This document shows, in pieces, positions 17,489 through 26,206 of a stretch of DNA of 64,000 bases (its first letter is position 1; each line of letters opens with the position of its first letter). The position numbers and the translations under genes were made by a program. Source of the DNA: Rhodococcus jostii NBRC 16295 (GTDB lineage Bacteria > Actinomycetota > Actinomycetes > Mycobacteriales > Mycobacteriaceae); the NCBI RefSeq assembly GCF_001894825.1, contig NZ_BCWY01000002.1:1-64000 (forward strand). The letters run 5' to 3'. The notes beneath the pieces are model-generated. The model worked only from the letters and a program-made list of their open reading frames with translations. It made no database searches and was not told the DNA's origin.

Positions 17489-18616
17489 TCAGCCTCGCTG
17501 ACCGAGCAATTGAGCCGTCTCGCGGTGCAGCCTGCCGAAGTTGTAGTACGCGGCGCACGCACCCTCGGGGGAGACCATGCACGTGCCGATCGGTGTCTCC
17601 GGTGTGCAGGCCGTGCCGAACACCTTGCACTCCCACGGTTTGATGACGCCTTTGAGGACCTCGCCGCACTGGCAGGCCTTCGGATCCGCGACGCGCACAC
17701 CCGGCATCGAGAACTTCTCCTCGGCGTCGAACTCGGCGTAATTGCGGTGGACCTTGAGCGCGCTGTGCGAGATGAAACCGAGCCCGCGCCACTCGAAGTG
17801 CGGTCGCAGTTCGAACGTCTCGGCCATCAGCTTCAGCGCCTGCACGTTGCCCTCAGCGCGGACCACCCGCTTGTACTGGTTCTCGATCTCGCAGCGACCC
17901 TCACGGATCTGCTGGAGCAGCATGTGCACCGACGCGAGGATGTCGAGCGGCTCGAAGCCCGCGACCACCATCGGTTTCCCGTACACCTCGTTCACGAACC
18001 GGTACGGGCGCAACCCCACCACGGTGGACACGTGGCCCGGGCCGAGGAAACCCGACAACCGCAGGTCGGGGGATTCGAGGATCGCCTTGATCGGCGGAAC
18101 GATCGTGACGTGATTGCAGAACACGCTGAAGTTCGTGACGCCCAGCGCCCGCGCGCGCACCAGCGTCACCGCGGTCGACGGGGCCGTGGTCTCGAAACCG
18201 ACGGCGAAGAACACCACCTGGCGGTCCGGGTTGTCGAGGGCGACCTTGAGCGCGTCCAGCGGCGAATACACGAAGCGGACATCCGCGCCCCGGGCCTTGG
18301 CCTCGATGAGATTGCCCTTGGAGCCGGGCACCCGCATCATGTCGCCGAACGTCGTGAAGATGACGCCGGGCTGCTCGGCGAGCCACATGGCGTCGTCGAC
18401 CCGGCCCATCGGGATGACGCACACCGGACATCCGGGGCCGTGCACCAACTCCACCGATTCCGGAAGCAGATGCTCGATGCCGTGACGGTAGATGGTGTGG
18501 GTATGGCCGCCGCACACCTCCATGAACTTGAACTCGTCGCCGCGTGCCAGTTCGGTGATGGACTTGACCAGCGCGCGCGCCGCCGCCGGGTCCCGGAATT
18601 CGTCGACGAACTTCAT
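17489..18616 (-). CDS. hypD: Hydrogenase maturation protein HypD
   Basis: This is a protein of 375 residues, the standard length. HypD is the Fe-S scaffold that, with HypC, assembles the Fe(CN)2CO centre of [NiFe]-hydrogenases in the cytoplasm. Diagnostic motifs are present: FMEVCGGHTH with Cys35, HGPGCPVC with Cys63 and Cys66, GFETTAP, and a C-terminal cysteine set (ACQCGEVL, WECKVFG, IGTCMVSPEGACAAYY) that binds the 4Fe-4S cluster. It follows hypC by 25 bases and is followed by the DUF6390-like gene. All catalytic cysteines appear intact, so the protein should be functional. Confidence 0.97.
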   Translation of the reverse strand: MKFVDEFRDPAAARALVKSITELARGDEFKFMEVCGGHTHTIYRHGIEHLLPESVELVHGPGCPVCVIPMGRVDDAMWLAEQPGVIFTTFGDMMRVPGSKGNLIEAKARGADVRFVYSPLDALKVALDNPDRQVVFFAVGFETTAPSTAVTLVRARALGVTNFSVFCNHVTIVPPIKAILESPDLRLSGFLGPGHVSTVVGLRPYRFVNEVYGKPMVVAGFEPLDILASVHMLLQQIREGRCEIENQYKRVVRAEGNVQALKLMAETFELRPHFEWRGLGFISHSALKVHRNYAEFDAEEKFSMPGVRVADPKACQCGEVLKGVIKPWECKVFGTACTPETPIGTCMVSPEGACAAYYNFGRLHRETAQLLGQRG

Positions 18617-18641
18617 CCCTGTTACCTCGTTCTTGCTGTAG

Positions 18642-18914
18642 TCACGCGATTTCGGACGAGTTGAACGCGTCGATCTCGTTCACGTAGTCGGCGCCCATCT
18701 TCTGCACCTGATCCAACGTCAGCTGCGCCTCGATCTCGTCGATCTTCGCCATCGCGAATCCGACGTGTACGAGCACCCAGTCACCGACGACGAGACCTTC
18801 TTCGGCGAGCAGTCGCACACTGATCGTTCTCTGGACGCCGTTGACGTCCACCTTGGCCAGATGCTGTTCGGCGTCGACGATGTCGACCACCTGACCGGGT
18901 ATCCCCAGACACAT
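18642..18914 (-). CDS. hypC: Hydrogenase maturation chaperone HypC
   Basis: This is a protein of 90 residues with the N-terminal MCLGIPGQV signature; Cys2, which carries the Fe(CN)2CO unit, is in place. HypC works with HypD and then docks on the large-subunit precursor of a [NiFe]-hydrogenase. GAGGAG precedes the ATG at 18914; the longer frame to 19187 is a shadow of hypE. It is encoded between hypE and hypD, the usual order. A second protein with a HypC/HupF-like domain is encoded upstream at 20726. Confidence 0.96.
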   Translation of the reverse strand: MCLGIPGQVVDIVDAEQHLAKVDVNGVQRTISVRLLAEEGLVVGDWVLVHVGFAMAKIDEIEAQLTLDQVQKMGADYVNEIDAFNSSEIA

Positions 18915-18939
18915 CGTGGTTCTCCTCTCGGGCCGTTCC

Positions 18940-20040
18940 TCAGCAGATTCGGGGGAGCGGGTCGCCGACGAGCATGTCGACGATCCGGCTGCCGCCGAAC
19001 GACGTTCGCAGTGCGACGATCCCCGGCGGTTGGGCCAGGATCTCGCCCACCGCAGTCGCATTGGCCCCCCGCGGGTGGGCCCGCATCGCCGCGACGGCCG
19101 CGTCCGCCTCCTCCGCCGCGACGATGGCGACGAACTTGCCCTCGTTCGCGACGTACAGCGGGTCGATGCCGAGCATGTCGCAGGCACCCAGCACCTGAGG
19201 CTCGATGGGCAGGGACTGCTCGTCGATGATCACGGCGAGCTGCGAGGCGTGGGCCAGTTCGTTGCACACGGTGCCGACGCCGCCGCGGGTCGCGTCCCGC
19301 ATCCACCGTGTCGACGGTGCCGCCTCCAACAGCGTCTCCACCAGGGAATTCAGCGGCGCCGTGTCGGAGGCGATGTCGGCTTCGATGGCCAGATCGCCGC
19401 GGGCGAGCATGACCGCCATCCCGTGTTCGCCGATGGTCCCCGACAACAGAACCTTGTCGCCCGCGCGCACGAGGTCGGGTGACAGCCGTCTGCCCTCCGG
19501 GATGACACCGACACCGGCGGTGGAGATGTAGACGCCGTCGGCGGCGCCCTTGCCGACGACCTTGGTGTCGCCGGTGACGATCTGCACGCCGGACAGGACG
19601 GCCGCCTCGCTCATGTCGGCGACGATCTCCCGCAGTTCGGCGATCGGGAAACCCTCCTCGATGACGAACGCCGCCGACAACCACCGCGGGCGCGCGCCGG
19701 ACACGGCGAGATCGTTGACGGTTCCGTGCACCGCGAGGTGCCCGATGGAACCGCCGGGAAAACGCAGTGGCTGAACCACGTACGAGTCCGTGGAGAACGC
19801 GAGCCGCTCACCCGAGGGCATGGTGAGCGCGGCCGCGTCACCGAGCTGCTCGAGCTCGTCGTTACGGAACGCCTCGACGAATACCGCGTCCACCAGCGCG
19901 GCCGACGACTTTCCGCCCGCACCGTGGGCGAGTGTCACCACCTCGTCCAGCAGCCGGGGCCGGCGTTGCCGGAACTTGTCGATCCGCTCGAGGACGCGGT
20001 CTTCGCGTTCCGCCGAGGTGGCCGGTCCGGTTGTGCTCAT
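18940..20040 (-). CDS. hypE: Hydrogenase maturation protein HypE
   Basis: This is a protein of 366 residues. HypE accepts the carbamoyl group from HypF on its C-terminal cysteine and dehydrates it to the cyanide ligand. The key C-terminus is PRIC, ending in Cys366 exactly as required. The AIR-synthase-like fold motifs are present: AHGAGGKSS, FSTDSYVVQPL, HGTVNDLAVSG and ATRGGVGTV. The ATG at 20040 overlaps the stop of the preceding SIS gene by four bases. The protein begins with an extra 30 residues compared with a minimal HypE, rich in Arg and Glu. Confidence 0.97.
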   Translation of the reverse strand: MSTTGPATSAEREDRVLERIDKFRQRRPRLLDEVVTLAHGAGGKSSAALVDAVFVEAFRNDELEQLGDAAALTMPSGERLAFSTDSYVVQPLRFPGGSIGHLAVHGTVNDLAVSGARPRWLSAAFVIEEGFPIAELREIVADMSEAAVLSGVQIVTGDTKVVGKGAADGVYISTAGVGVIPEGRRLSPDLVRAGDKVLLSGTIGEHGMAVMLARGDLAIEADIASDTAPLNSLVETLLEAAPSTRWMRDATRGGVGTVCNELAHASQLAVIIDEQSLPIEPQVLGACDMLGIDPLYVANEGKFVAIVAAEEADAAVAAMRAHPRGANATAVGEILAQPPGIVALRTSFGGSRIVDMLVGDPLPRIC

Positions 20041-20729
20041 GAAGCCTCCACGGAGTTGGGAGCGGGCCGCGTCATGTGTTCCTGGGCCACCGACCACAGC
20101 CGGTACCCGAGCATCGCGTGGCTCTCCTGGATCCGGTGGATGCTCTGCGAGTGGACGGTGTAGCAGAAGTCGAGTTCGCCGGCGGACGCCATCGCCGCCA
20201 TCCGGCCGCCCTCGTGCCCGGCGAATCCGATGGTGAGCAGACCCCGCTGCTTCGCTTCGGTGAGCGCGGTCATCAGATCGTCCGAGTTGCCGGACGTCGA
20301 CAGCGCGATGGCGACGTCCCGGTCCCGCGCATGGGCGATGATCTGCCGCTTGAAGATCAGATCGAACCCCACGTCGTTGCCCAGGGCCGTCACCACGGCC
20401 TGATCGGCGGCCAGCGACCACGCGGCGACCGGACGCCCGCGGGCGGGACGGCTGAACAGCGAGGCCAGCGTGGCGGCGTCGGTGGAACTGCCGCCGTTGC
20501 CGAACGTGTACAGGCGGCCGCCCCGGCGGAACCTGTCGGCCATGTCGATCCCGGCCGCGGTGAGGCCGTCCCCGTATTCGTCGAGGGACTCCTTCTGCAG
20601 TCGCGCGCTTTCGGAGGCCTTCCCGCGGGCGGAGGCGGCGAGGTCGTCGAGGAGGCTCTGCGCGTCGGTCTCCTCCGCATCGATGAACGGGTACAGGAAG
20701 CTGGTGCTTTCCGAGTCGTGTGTGGTCAT
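20037..20729 (-). CDS. SIS-domain protein, phosphoheptose-isomerase-like
   Basis: This is a protein of 230 residues with one SIS (sugar isomerase) domain: FGNGGSSTDAATLASLF, ALSTSGNSDDLMTAL and the tail SIHRIQESHAMLGYRLW. It resembles GmhA/DiaA proteins. A role in heptose synthesis is unlikely for a Gram-positive hydrogenase operon; SIS proteins recur in actinobacterial hyp clusters and may bind a nucleotide-sugar-like ligand or act structurally. It overlaps the upstream SIS/HupF-like gene and hypE by four bases each, so it is tightly coupled to maturation. The exact function is unknown. Confidence 0.85.
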   Translation of the reverse strand: MTTHDSESTSFLYPFIDAEETDAQSLLDDLAASARGKASESARLQKESLDEYGDGLTAAGIDMADRFRRGGRLYTFGNGGSSTDAATLASLFSRPARGRPVAAWSLAADQAVVTALGNDVGFDLIFKRQIIAHARDRDVAIALSTSGNSDDLMTALTEAKQRGLLTIGFAGHEGGRMAAMASAGELDFCYTVHSQSIHRIQESHAMLGYRLWSVAQEHMTRPAPNSVEAS

Positions 20730-21475
20730 CGGTTCGCCTCCGCGCCCGTGTCGTCGAGTCGCGTGATCGCCGCACCCGCGTGGACCAGGACGAGATCGTT
20801 CGGCCGGACGTCGCCCAGAATGCTGACGTCCACCCACTCCTCGCCCGCGGCGGTGCGGACCAGGGCCGGACCGAGGGGTTCGGCGGGCTCGATCACCACC
20901 TCGCCCAGCCGGCCCTCGTCGCTGCACGTGACGCAGACCGCTTCGTCGCACTCCTCGGTGTCGGGCTTCAGCAGCCCCGAATGTTCGAAGCAGACGTGGG
21001 TGAGTTCCCACAGCAGGTGGTACATGAGCACGAACCGCCCCGTGGCCGGGACCATCGGGTCGTCCGAGTCGACCCAGAGAATGTGGTTCGCCGCGCCCGC
21101 CGGTGGTCGGGGGCCCGCCCCGATCCACAGCGTCATCGCGCCCCAGGCCGGCGCGCGGCGCATCGCATCGACCACGGCGGGCTCGTTCGCCGACGCCACC
21201 GCCAGCAGGATGTCGCCGGGTCGGCTCGCCACGCGTGCCTGTGCCACCGGATCGGGTTCGACGAGCGCTACCGAGGGCAACGCCCGTTTGCCCATGATCA
21301 CGGGATGGACGAACTCGACGGCCACGTGATGGGCATGCGGTTCCCACTGCGGTGAGATCACCCAGAGCGTGGCGCCCTCATGGAATCTGCGGGCGAGTGA
21401 CAACGCTGCGGCGGCCAGATCCGCAGACAGGTCCGTGTCTACGAGGTGCCCGCCCGCCTCTGCGGTGGTGGTCAT
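20726..21475 (-). CDS. SIS-like domain fused to a HypC/HupF-like domain
   Basis: This is a protein of 249 residues. The first ~165 residues look like a degenerate SIS fold (PGDILLAVASANEPAVVDAMRRAPAWGAMTLWIGAG), and residues from about 175 resemble a HypC/HupF domain (CDEAVCVTCSDEGRLGEVV...DVRPNDLVLVHAGAAITRL). The C-V-T-C pair replaces the N-terminal MCLGIP cysteine of HypC because the domain is internal. It would be an accessory maturation chaperone. It is cotranscribed after hypF and overlaps the separate SIS gene (ATGA). The presence of both a canonical HypC and this fused form suggests a division of labour in assembly. Confidence 0.8.
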   Translation of the reverse strand: MTTTAEAGGHLVDTDLSADLAAAALSLARRFHEGATLWVISPQWEPHAHHVAVEFVHPVIMGKRALPSVALVEPDPVAQARVASRPGDILLAVASANEPAVVDAMRRAPAWGAMTLWIGAGPRPPAGAANHILWVDSDDPMVPATGRFVLMYHLLWELTHVCFEHSGLLKPDTEECDEAVCVTCSDEGRLGEVVIEPAEPLGPALVRTAAGEEWVDVSILGDVRPNDLVLVHAGAAITRLDDTGAEANR

Positions 21476-21519
21476 TCGCTAGCTCCCGTCCCGCGCCGGC
21501 CGGTCGGGGGCTGCCGACG

Positions 21520-23826
21520 TCACGGTCCGCGCATGGTTGCCGCGGCACCGATCACCGCCTGGCCGAGGGAGAGTCCTCCGTCGTTGGGAGGCACCCGGTG
21601 GTGGGTGAGGACTCGATAACCGCTGCTCTCCCAGTGTGCTCTCACCAGTGCGAGGAATAAACGGTTTTGGAAGACTCCTCCGGTCAGTCCGATCGTGGTC
21701 GCGCCGGTGGCGGTGGCGACCCGGTCGACGAGCGTCGCGGTCGCGGCCGCGAGGGCATGGTGGAAGCTCAGCGCGAGCGCCGCCGGTGGGATCCCGTCGC
21801 GAAGTCCGGCAACCAACCCGGACACCAGGCGGGACAGCCTGAGCTGGTCGTTCTCCACCTCCATGATCAGCGCGGCAGGGTGCGGCGCGGTCCGGGCGAG
21901 GGCCTCGAGTTCGATGGCGGCCTGCGCCTCGTAGGTGATCCGGTGCCGGACCCCGAGCAGGGAGGCGACCCCGTCGAACAGGCGGCCGGCGCTCGTCGTC
22001 CTGATACAGCCGAGACCCGAGACGAGTTGCGACTCCACGGCCGCACGCTCCGCGGCCGGGACCGCCGCCACGCACGGCAGTCCGTCGACGTCGGTGATCC
22101 CGCACTCGTGCAGCAGGGCCAGCGCCACCCGCACCGGATTGCGGACGGCGGCGTCACCACCCGGCAGGGAAAACGGCTGCACGTGTCCGACTCGCCTCGA
22201 GTCGAGGATGTCCGGGCCGACGAGCAGGAGTTCGCCGCCCCACACGGTCGTGTCGCAGCCGTACCCGGTCCCGTCGAACGCGACACCGAGCACCGTCGTC
22301 CCGACCAGTCCGTGCTCGGCCATCAACGACGCGACGTGCGCGTGGTGATGCTGCACGGTGAGCAGGGGGATGCCGGTTCGCTCGCTGTAGCGCCGGGCCC
22401 AGTGATGCGTCGAGTAGCCGGGGTGCCGGTCGGCGACCACGGCCTCCGGTGCGATGCCGTGCAGATGCGTCAACTGCCGCACCGACGTCTCGAAGGCGCG
22501 CTGACTTTCCAGGCTGCCCATGTCGCCGAGGTGCGCCGAACAGAACGCGTAGTCCTGCCGGGTCAGGCAGAAGGTGTTCTTGATTTCCGCGCCCACCGCG
22601 AGGATCTCCGGGCCGTGCGCGGGGAGCACCACCGGCAGGGGCGCGAACCCGCGGGAGCGGCGGATCGGCAGCACCGTCTCGTCCTCCACCGCGAGCACGG
22701 AATCCTCACAGGGCACCGCGATGCGGCGGTCGTGCATCAGGAACACGTCGGCGATGTCCCGCAGCCGGGTGCGGGCGTCGTCGTTGTCGAAGCACAGGGG
22801 TTCGCCGCTGAGGTTGCCGGACGTCATGACCAGCACTCGCGGTGGGTCGACGTCGCTGCCGGGTGTCCGGGTGAAGAGGAGATGGTGCAGCGGGGTGTAG
22901 GGGAGCATCACGCCGAGGTCGTCGATCCCAGGTGCGATTCCGTCGCTGACCGACGTCGTATTTCTTTTGCGCAGCAGCAGGATCGGTCTGGCGGGATGCT
23001 GCAGCAGCGCGCTCTCGGATGCGGAGATGTCGCACAGGTCGGCGGCGGCGTTCAGGTCCGCCGTCATCACCGCGAACGGTTTGTCCGGGCGGTGCTTGCG
23101 CGCCCGGAGCGTCGCGACGGCGGTGGCGTCGGCGGCATCGCACACGAGGTGGTACCCGCCGAGACCCTTGACCGCCACGACCCTGCCGTCCCGCAGCGCC
23201 TCCTGCACCGCGGTGAGGACGGCGTCGTCGCCCTCGACCCGGCGCCCGTCGATCTCGGCGAACAGGTGCGGACCGCAGTCCGGGCAGCACACCGGCTGGG
23301 CGTGGAACCGGCGGTCCGCGGGATCCCGGTACTCGGCGAGGCACGCCTCGCACAGCGGGAACTCGGTCATCGTCGTGTTGGGCCGGTCGTAGGGCAGGTC
23401 GGTGATTACCGTGAACCGCGGCCCGCAGTTGGTGCAGTTGACGAACGGATGCCGATACCGGCGATCCTGCGGATCGGCCAGTTCGCGCAGGCAGTCGGCG
23501 CACGTCGCCACGTCCGGCGACACCAGCGTCCGCGCGCCGGGAACGTGGCGGCTGTCGATGATCCGGAACGACTCGTCCCCGCGCACCGGAACCGGCTGGG
23601 CCGTCGCGTCGACGATCACCGCCATCGGCGGCGCATCCGTCCGGAGCCTGCGCACGAATTCCGACACCGCGGCCGGTTTGCCTTCGATCTCGATGAACAC
23701 GCTGACGTCGTCGTTGCCGCAGTGACCGTGCAGGCCGAGACTCTCGGCCAGTCGCGCGACGAACGGGCGGAAGCCGACCCCCTGCACCACCCCGTGAACC
23801 GTGATGCGCGATCGTTCGACCGTCAT
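21520..23826 (-). CDS. hypF: Carbamoyltransferase HypF
   Basis: This is a protein of 768 residues and the first gene of the operon. HypF makes carbamoyl-adenylate and passes the carbamoyl group to HypE. Domains in order: acylphosphatase-like (1-90; VQGVGFRPF with Arg20, and Asn38), two zinc-finger pairs (Cys109/112/131/134 and Cys159/162/181/184), a YrdC-like domain (about 200-380; KGLGGYHLVCDA), and a Kae1-like C-terminal domain with HHHAHVASLMAEHG and GLTGGVFQNR. All are intact. The ATG at 23826 was chosen because the acylphosphatase motif starts there; further upstream the frame is non-coding. Confidence 0.97.
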   Translation of the reverse strand: MTVERSRITVHGVVQGVGFRPFVARLAESLGLHGHCGNDDVSVFIEIEGKPAAVSEFVRRLRTDAPPMAVIVDATAQPVPVRGDESFRIIDSRHVPGARTLVSPDVATCADCLRELADPQDRRYRHPFVNCTNCGPRFTVITDLPYDRPNTTMTEFPLCEACLAEYRDPADRRFHAQPVCCPDCGPHLFAEIDGRRVEGDDAVLTAVQEALRDGRVVAVKGLGGYHLVCDAADATAVATLRARKHRPDKPFAVMTADLNAAADLCDISASESALLQHPARPILLLRKRNTTSVSDGIAPGIDDLGVMLPYTPLHHLLFTRTPGSDVDPPRVLVMTSGNLSGEPLCFDNDDARTRLRDIADVFLMHDRRIAVPCEDSVLAVEDETVLPIRRSRGFAPLPVVLPAHGPEILAVGAEIKNTFCLTRQDYAFCSAHLGDMGSLESQRAFETSVRQLTHLHGIAPEAVVADRHPGYSTHHWARRYSERTGIPLLTVQHHHAHVASLMAEHGLVGTTVLGVAFDGTGYGCDTTVWGGELLLVGPDILDSRRVGHVQPFSLPGGDAAVRNPVRVALALLHECGITDVDGLPCVAAVPAAERAAVESQLVSGLGCIRTTSAGRLFDGVASLLGVRHRITYEAQAAIELEALARTAPHPAALIMEVENDQLRLSRLVSGLVAGLRDGIPPAALALSFHHALAAATATLVDRVATATGATTIGLTGGVFQNRLFLALVRAHWESSGYRVLTHHRVPPNDGGLSLGQAVIGAAATMRGP

Positions 23827-23971
23827 CCTCGGATGTTCCCCCCGTCGAGGTGCGGGGCGCAAGAGCCCTCCATGGGCGTCCCGCCCCACAGACGCACCCT
23901 TTCTCGGTTGGCGCACTCGACATTGCGCCCTAATTCGTGCGCGCGACCCGAAAGCGAGTGCGTCTGCCGGA

Positions 23972-24625
23972 TTACTCCCCTTCGGCGGAGCGCGCGCCCG
24001 TGACGGTGTCGATCAGCCCGTAGTCGCGCGCCTCGTCCGCGGTGAGGATCCGGTGCCCGCGCATGTCGTCGATCACCGCGTCGAGGGGCTGTCGGCACGA
24101 GTCGGCGATGCGCTGCTGCAGTCGCCGCAGTTGCTGTTCGTGATGTTCGGCGGCCGTCGCGATGTCGGACGCCGGGCCGGCGCAGGATGTCTGCGGTTCG
24201 CGCAGGTGGAAGCCGGCATGTGCCGCCGCCGTGCGCCGGTCGGCCGGCGCGAGCAGAGTCACCGCCATTCCCCGGACGTCACCCCGGCAGTGGACGTGCA
24301 GAGGCACCCCCATCAGGTCCAGCGTGTCGAGGAGCGTGGCGGCCGCGTCGACGTCGGCGTCGACCCCGTGCAGCCACAGCTGGACCTCCCCGTCGCCCGA
24401 GGCGTCGAGCAACGCCAGCGACGCCGCCGCACGGTTGGTGGCGTCTTCGTCGAGTCGGCCGGTCAGCGACACGATCCGTTTGTCGAACAGCCGCTCGGCC
24501 AGCCAGTCGGTGCCCGGCGCGCTGATCGAGGTGACGTGGACGGGTTCGCACGGCTGCCGGGGATCCGGCTGCCACGGTGTGTGGAACGGCGGGACCGACG
24601 GTGGTGTGGGTGGTGGCCAGATCAT
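23972..24625 (-). CDS. ClpP-like protein lacking the catalytic serine (pseudo-protease)
   Basis: This is a protein of 217 residues with a Pro-rich N-terminus, then a ClpP/crotonase-like fold: DKRIVSLTGRLDEDATN, a hydrophobic core, and LTADEARDYGLID near the end. The segment aligned to the active site of ClpP (GQAASMG) reads GDVRGMA, so the nucleophile is Gly119 instead of Ser. The histidine is kept in GFHLREP (His140), but the catalytic Asp position appears to be His191. It should be proteolytically dead. It overlaps the XRE regulator by four bases (ATGA). It might be a structural or regulatory partner of real ClpP, or an anti-regulator; this is inference. Confidence 0.8.
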   Translation of the reverse strand: MIWPPPTPPSVPPFHTPWQPDPRQPCEPVHVTSISAPGTDWLAERLFDKRIVSLTGRLDEDATNRAAASLALLDASGDGEVQLWLHGVDADVDAAATLLDTLDLMGVPLHVHCRGDVRGMAVTLLAPADRRTAAAHAGFHLREPQTSCAGPASDIATAAEHHEQQLRRLQQRIADSCRQPLDAVIDDMRGHRILTADEARDYGLIDTVTGARSAEGE

Positions 24626-24894
24626 GATGGTGACTCCCGGTGCGCTGAGATCGTCCAGTCGACCGTCCGGCCCACGGCGTCCGCGTACCGTTCGAGCGTC
24701 GACAGGCGGGGGTCGACGTCGCCGCGTTCGAGTCGTGCCACGGCCGACTGGGAGGTGCCCATGTGGGCGGCGATCTCCGTCTGGGTCAGACCGCGCTCGC
24801 GTCGAGTGGTGACCAACTCGTCCAGCAGCGCTCGACGTCGATCGGACAGGTGTTCCAATCCGGGAAAGGACGTGCGTCGAGGTGGGGTCGACAT
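24622..24894 (-). CDS. XRE-family transcriptional regulator
   Basis: This is a protein of 90 residues, almost entirely one helix-turn-helix domain (about 27-80): TRRERGLTQTEIAAHMGTSQSAVARLERGDVDPRLSTLERYADAVG. It has no separate sensor domain, so its activity may be controlled by the partner encoded next to it. The ATG at 24894 is preceded by an AT-rich stretch that also serves the divergent lhgO gene. The stop overlaps the ClpP-like start in an ATGA junction. Small XRE regulators next to ClpP-type genes recur in actinomycetes, sometimes as regulators of clp genes. Confidence 0.88.
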   Translation of the reverse strand: MSTPPRRTSFPGLEHLSDRRRALLDELVTTRRERGLTQTEIAAHMGTSQSAVARLERGDVDPRLSTLERYADAVGRTVDWTISAHRESPS

Positions 24895-24936
24895 ACCATC
24901 GATGATATCTCGAAAACGGTATATGGAGGGGTGCTC

Positions 24937-26142
24937 ATGGCGAAGGTTCGTGCGGCCGTCATCGGTGGCGGCATCATCGGTCTGGCGGTCGCCCGGGAAC
25001 TCCTGCACCGTATGGACGGCGTCGAGGTCACCCTGTTCGAGAAGGAGACGCGGGTCGCGGCCCACCAGACCGGCCACAACAGCGGTGTCGTCCACGCCGG
25101 CCTGTACTACCCGCCGGACAGCCTGAAGGCGCGCCTCTGCAGGCGCGGAGTCACGCTGCTGCAGCAGTACGCCGAGGACAAGGGCGTGGCTTACGAGGAG
25201 TGCGGCAAAGTGGTGGTCGCCTGCGACCCGTCCGAAGTCGCGCGGATGGACGCCATCTACGAGCGGGCGATCGCCAACGGGGTTCCCGGTATCCGAAAGC
25301 TGCCGGGGGAGGAGATCCCCGAGATCGAACCCCACGCGCAGGGCGTCGCCGCTGTGTATTCGCCGCACACCGCGATCATCGACTACGTCGCGGTCGCAGA
25401 GGCTCTCGCCGCGGACATCGCCGCCGCGGGCGGACGCGTGCTCCTCGGCCGGGAGGTGGTGGGCCTGTACCGCCGGACCGCGGAAACGGTGGTCGCCACC
25501 CGGCACGGCAGCGAGGTCTTCGACCTGGTGGTCACGTGTGCCGGACTCCAGTCCGACCGGGTCGCCCTGATGTCGGGTGAACCGCGCTCACCGCGGGTGG
25601 TGCCCTTCTTCGGCGACTACTTCCTGCTCGAACCCGAGCGGTCCTCACTCGTGAAGGGGCTGATCTACCCGGTGCCGGACCCGCGGTACCCGTTCCTCGG
25701 AGTCCACCTCACCAAGCGGATCGACGGTCGGATCATGCTCGGCCCGAACGCGTTTCTCTCCTTCGGGCGGGAGGCCTACGACCGCCGGGGATGGTCGGCG
25801 TCGGACGTGATGGCGGCGGTCGGGTTCCCCGGATTCTGGCGTTTCGCGGTGCAGAACACGGCGGCGGCGGTCCGCGAGGCCCGCACCGTCCTCAGCACCG
25901 GCGAATTCGTGAAGGAGGCGCAGAAGTACGTGCCCGACGTGCGCCGGTCCGACGTCACCCGCGGGCCCCGCGGGATACGCGCTCAGGCGATGAACGCCGA
26001 CGGCAGCCTCGAGGACGACTTCGTCATCACCGGGACCGACCGCGTGATCCACGTCCGGAACGCGCCGTCGCCGGGTGCGACATCGTCCCTCGCCATCGCC
26101 GAACACGTCGTGACGGAAGCGCTCGCCCGCTCTTCGGCCTGA
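24937..26142 (+). CDS. lhgO: L-2-hydroxyglutarate oxidase-like FAD enzyme
   Basis: This is a protein of 401 residues of the DAO superfamily. The FAD-binding motif GGGIIGLAVARELL sits at about 9-22, followed by the LhgO-specific HNSGVVHAGLYYPPDSLKARLC segment. VVTCAGLQSDR and a C-terminal NAPSPGATSSLAIAEHV also match. The reaction would be oxidation of L-2-hydroxyglutarate to 2-oxoglutarate, a metabolite-repair step, with electrons going to quinone or oxygen. GGAGGGG precedes the ATG at 24937. The gene is divergent from the XRE/ClpP-like pair across only 42 bases, so the XRE protein may influence it. Confidence 0.92.
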   Translation: MAKVRAAVIGGGIIGLAVARELLHRMDGVEVTLFEKETRVAAHQTGHNSGVVHAGLYYPPDSLKARLCRRGVTLLQQYAEDKGVAYEECGKVVVACDPSEVARMDAIYERAIANGVPGIRKLPGEEIPEIEPHAQGVAAVYSPHTAIIDYVAVAEALAADIAAAGGRVLLGREVVGLYRRTAETVVATRHGSEVFDLVVTCAGLQSDRVALMSGEPRSPRVVPFFGDYFLLEPERSSLVKGLIYPVPDPRYPFLGVHLTKRIDGRIMLGPNAFLSFGREAYDRRGWSASDVMAAVGFPGFWRFAVQNTAAAVREARTVLSTGEFVKEAQKYVPDVRRSDVTRGPRGIRAQAMNADGSLEDDFVITGTDRVIHVRNAPSPGATSSLAIAEHVVTEALARSSA

Positions 26143-26206
26143 CGTCCCGTCGCCCAATGTCACACCGGTGCAGTCGAAGGAGACCACCGTGACATCGGGC
26201 GAAGGT

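Noticed and set aside
23854-23887. Nested GC-rich inverted repeat (GGGGCG...CGCCCC) upstream of hypF as an operator
   Set aside because: The stem is short, interrupted and of a kind expected by chance in this base composition; no second copy supports it.
21667-24003. A 778-codon plus-strand open frame antisense to hypF
   Set aside because: It is a high-GC shadow: hypF on the other strand has all family motifs, while this frame has low-complexity Arg/Gly/Val-rich sequence and no ribosome site.
24893-24922. ATACC/GGTAT inverted pair between the XRE gene and lhgO as an operator
   Set aside because: Only five bases per arm with a long spacer; too weak to claim, although the region must contain both promoters.
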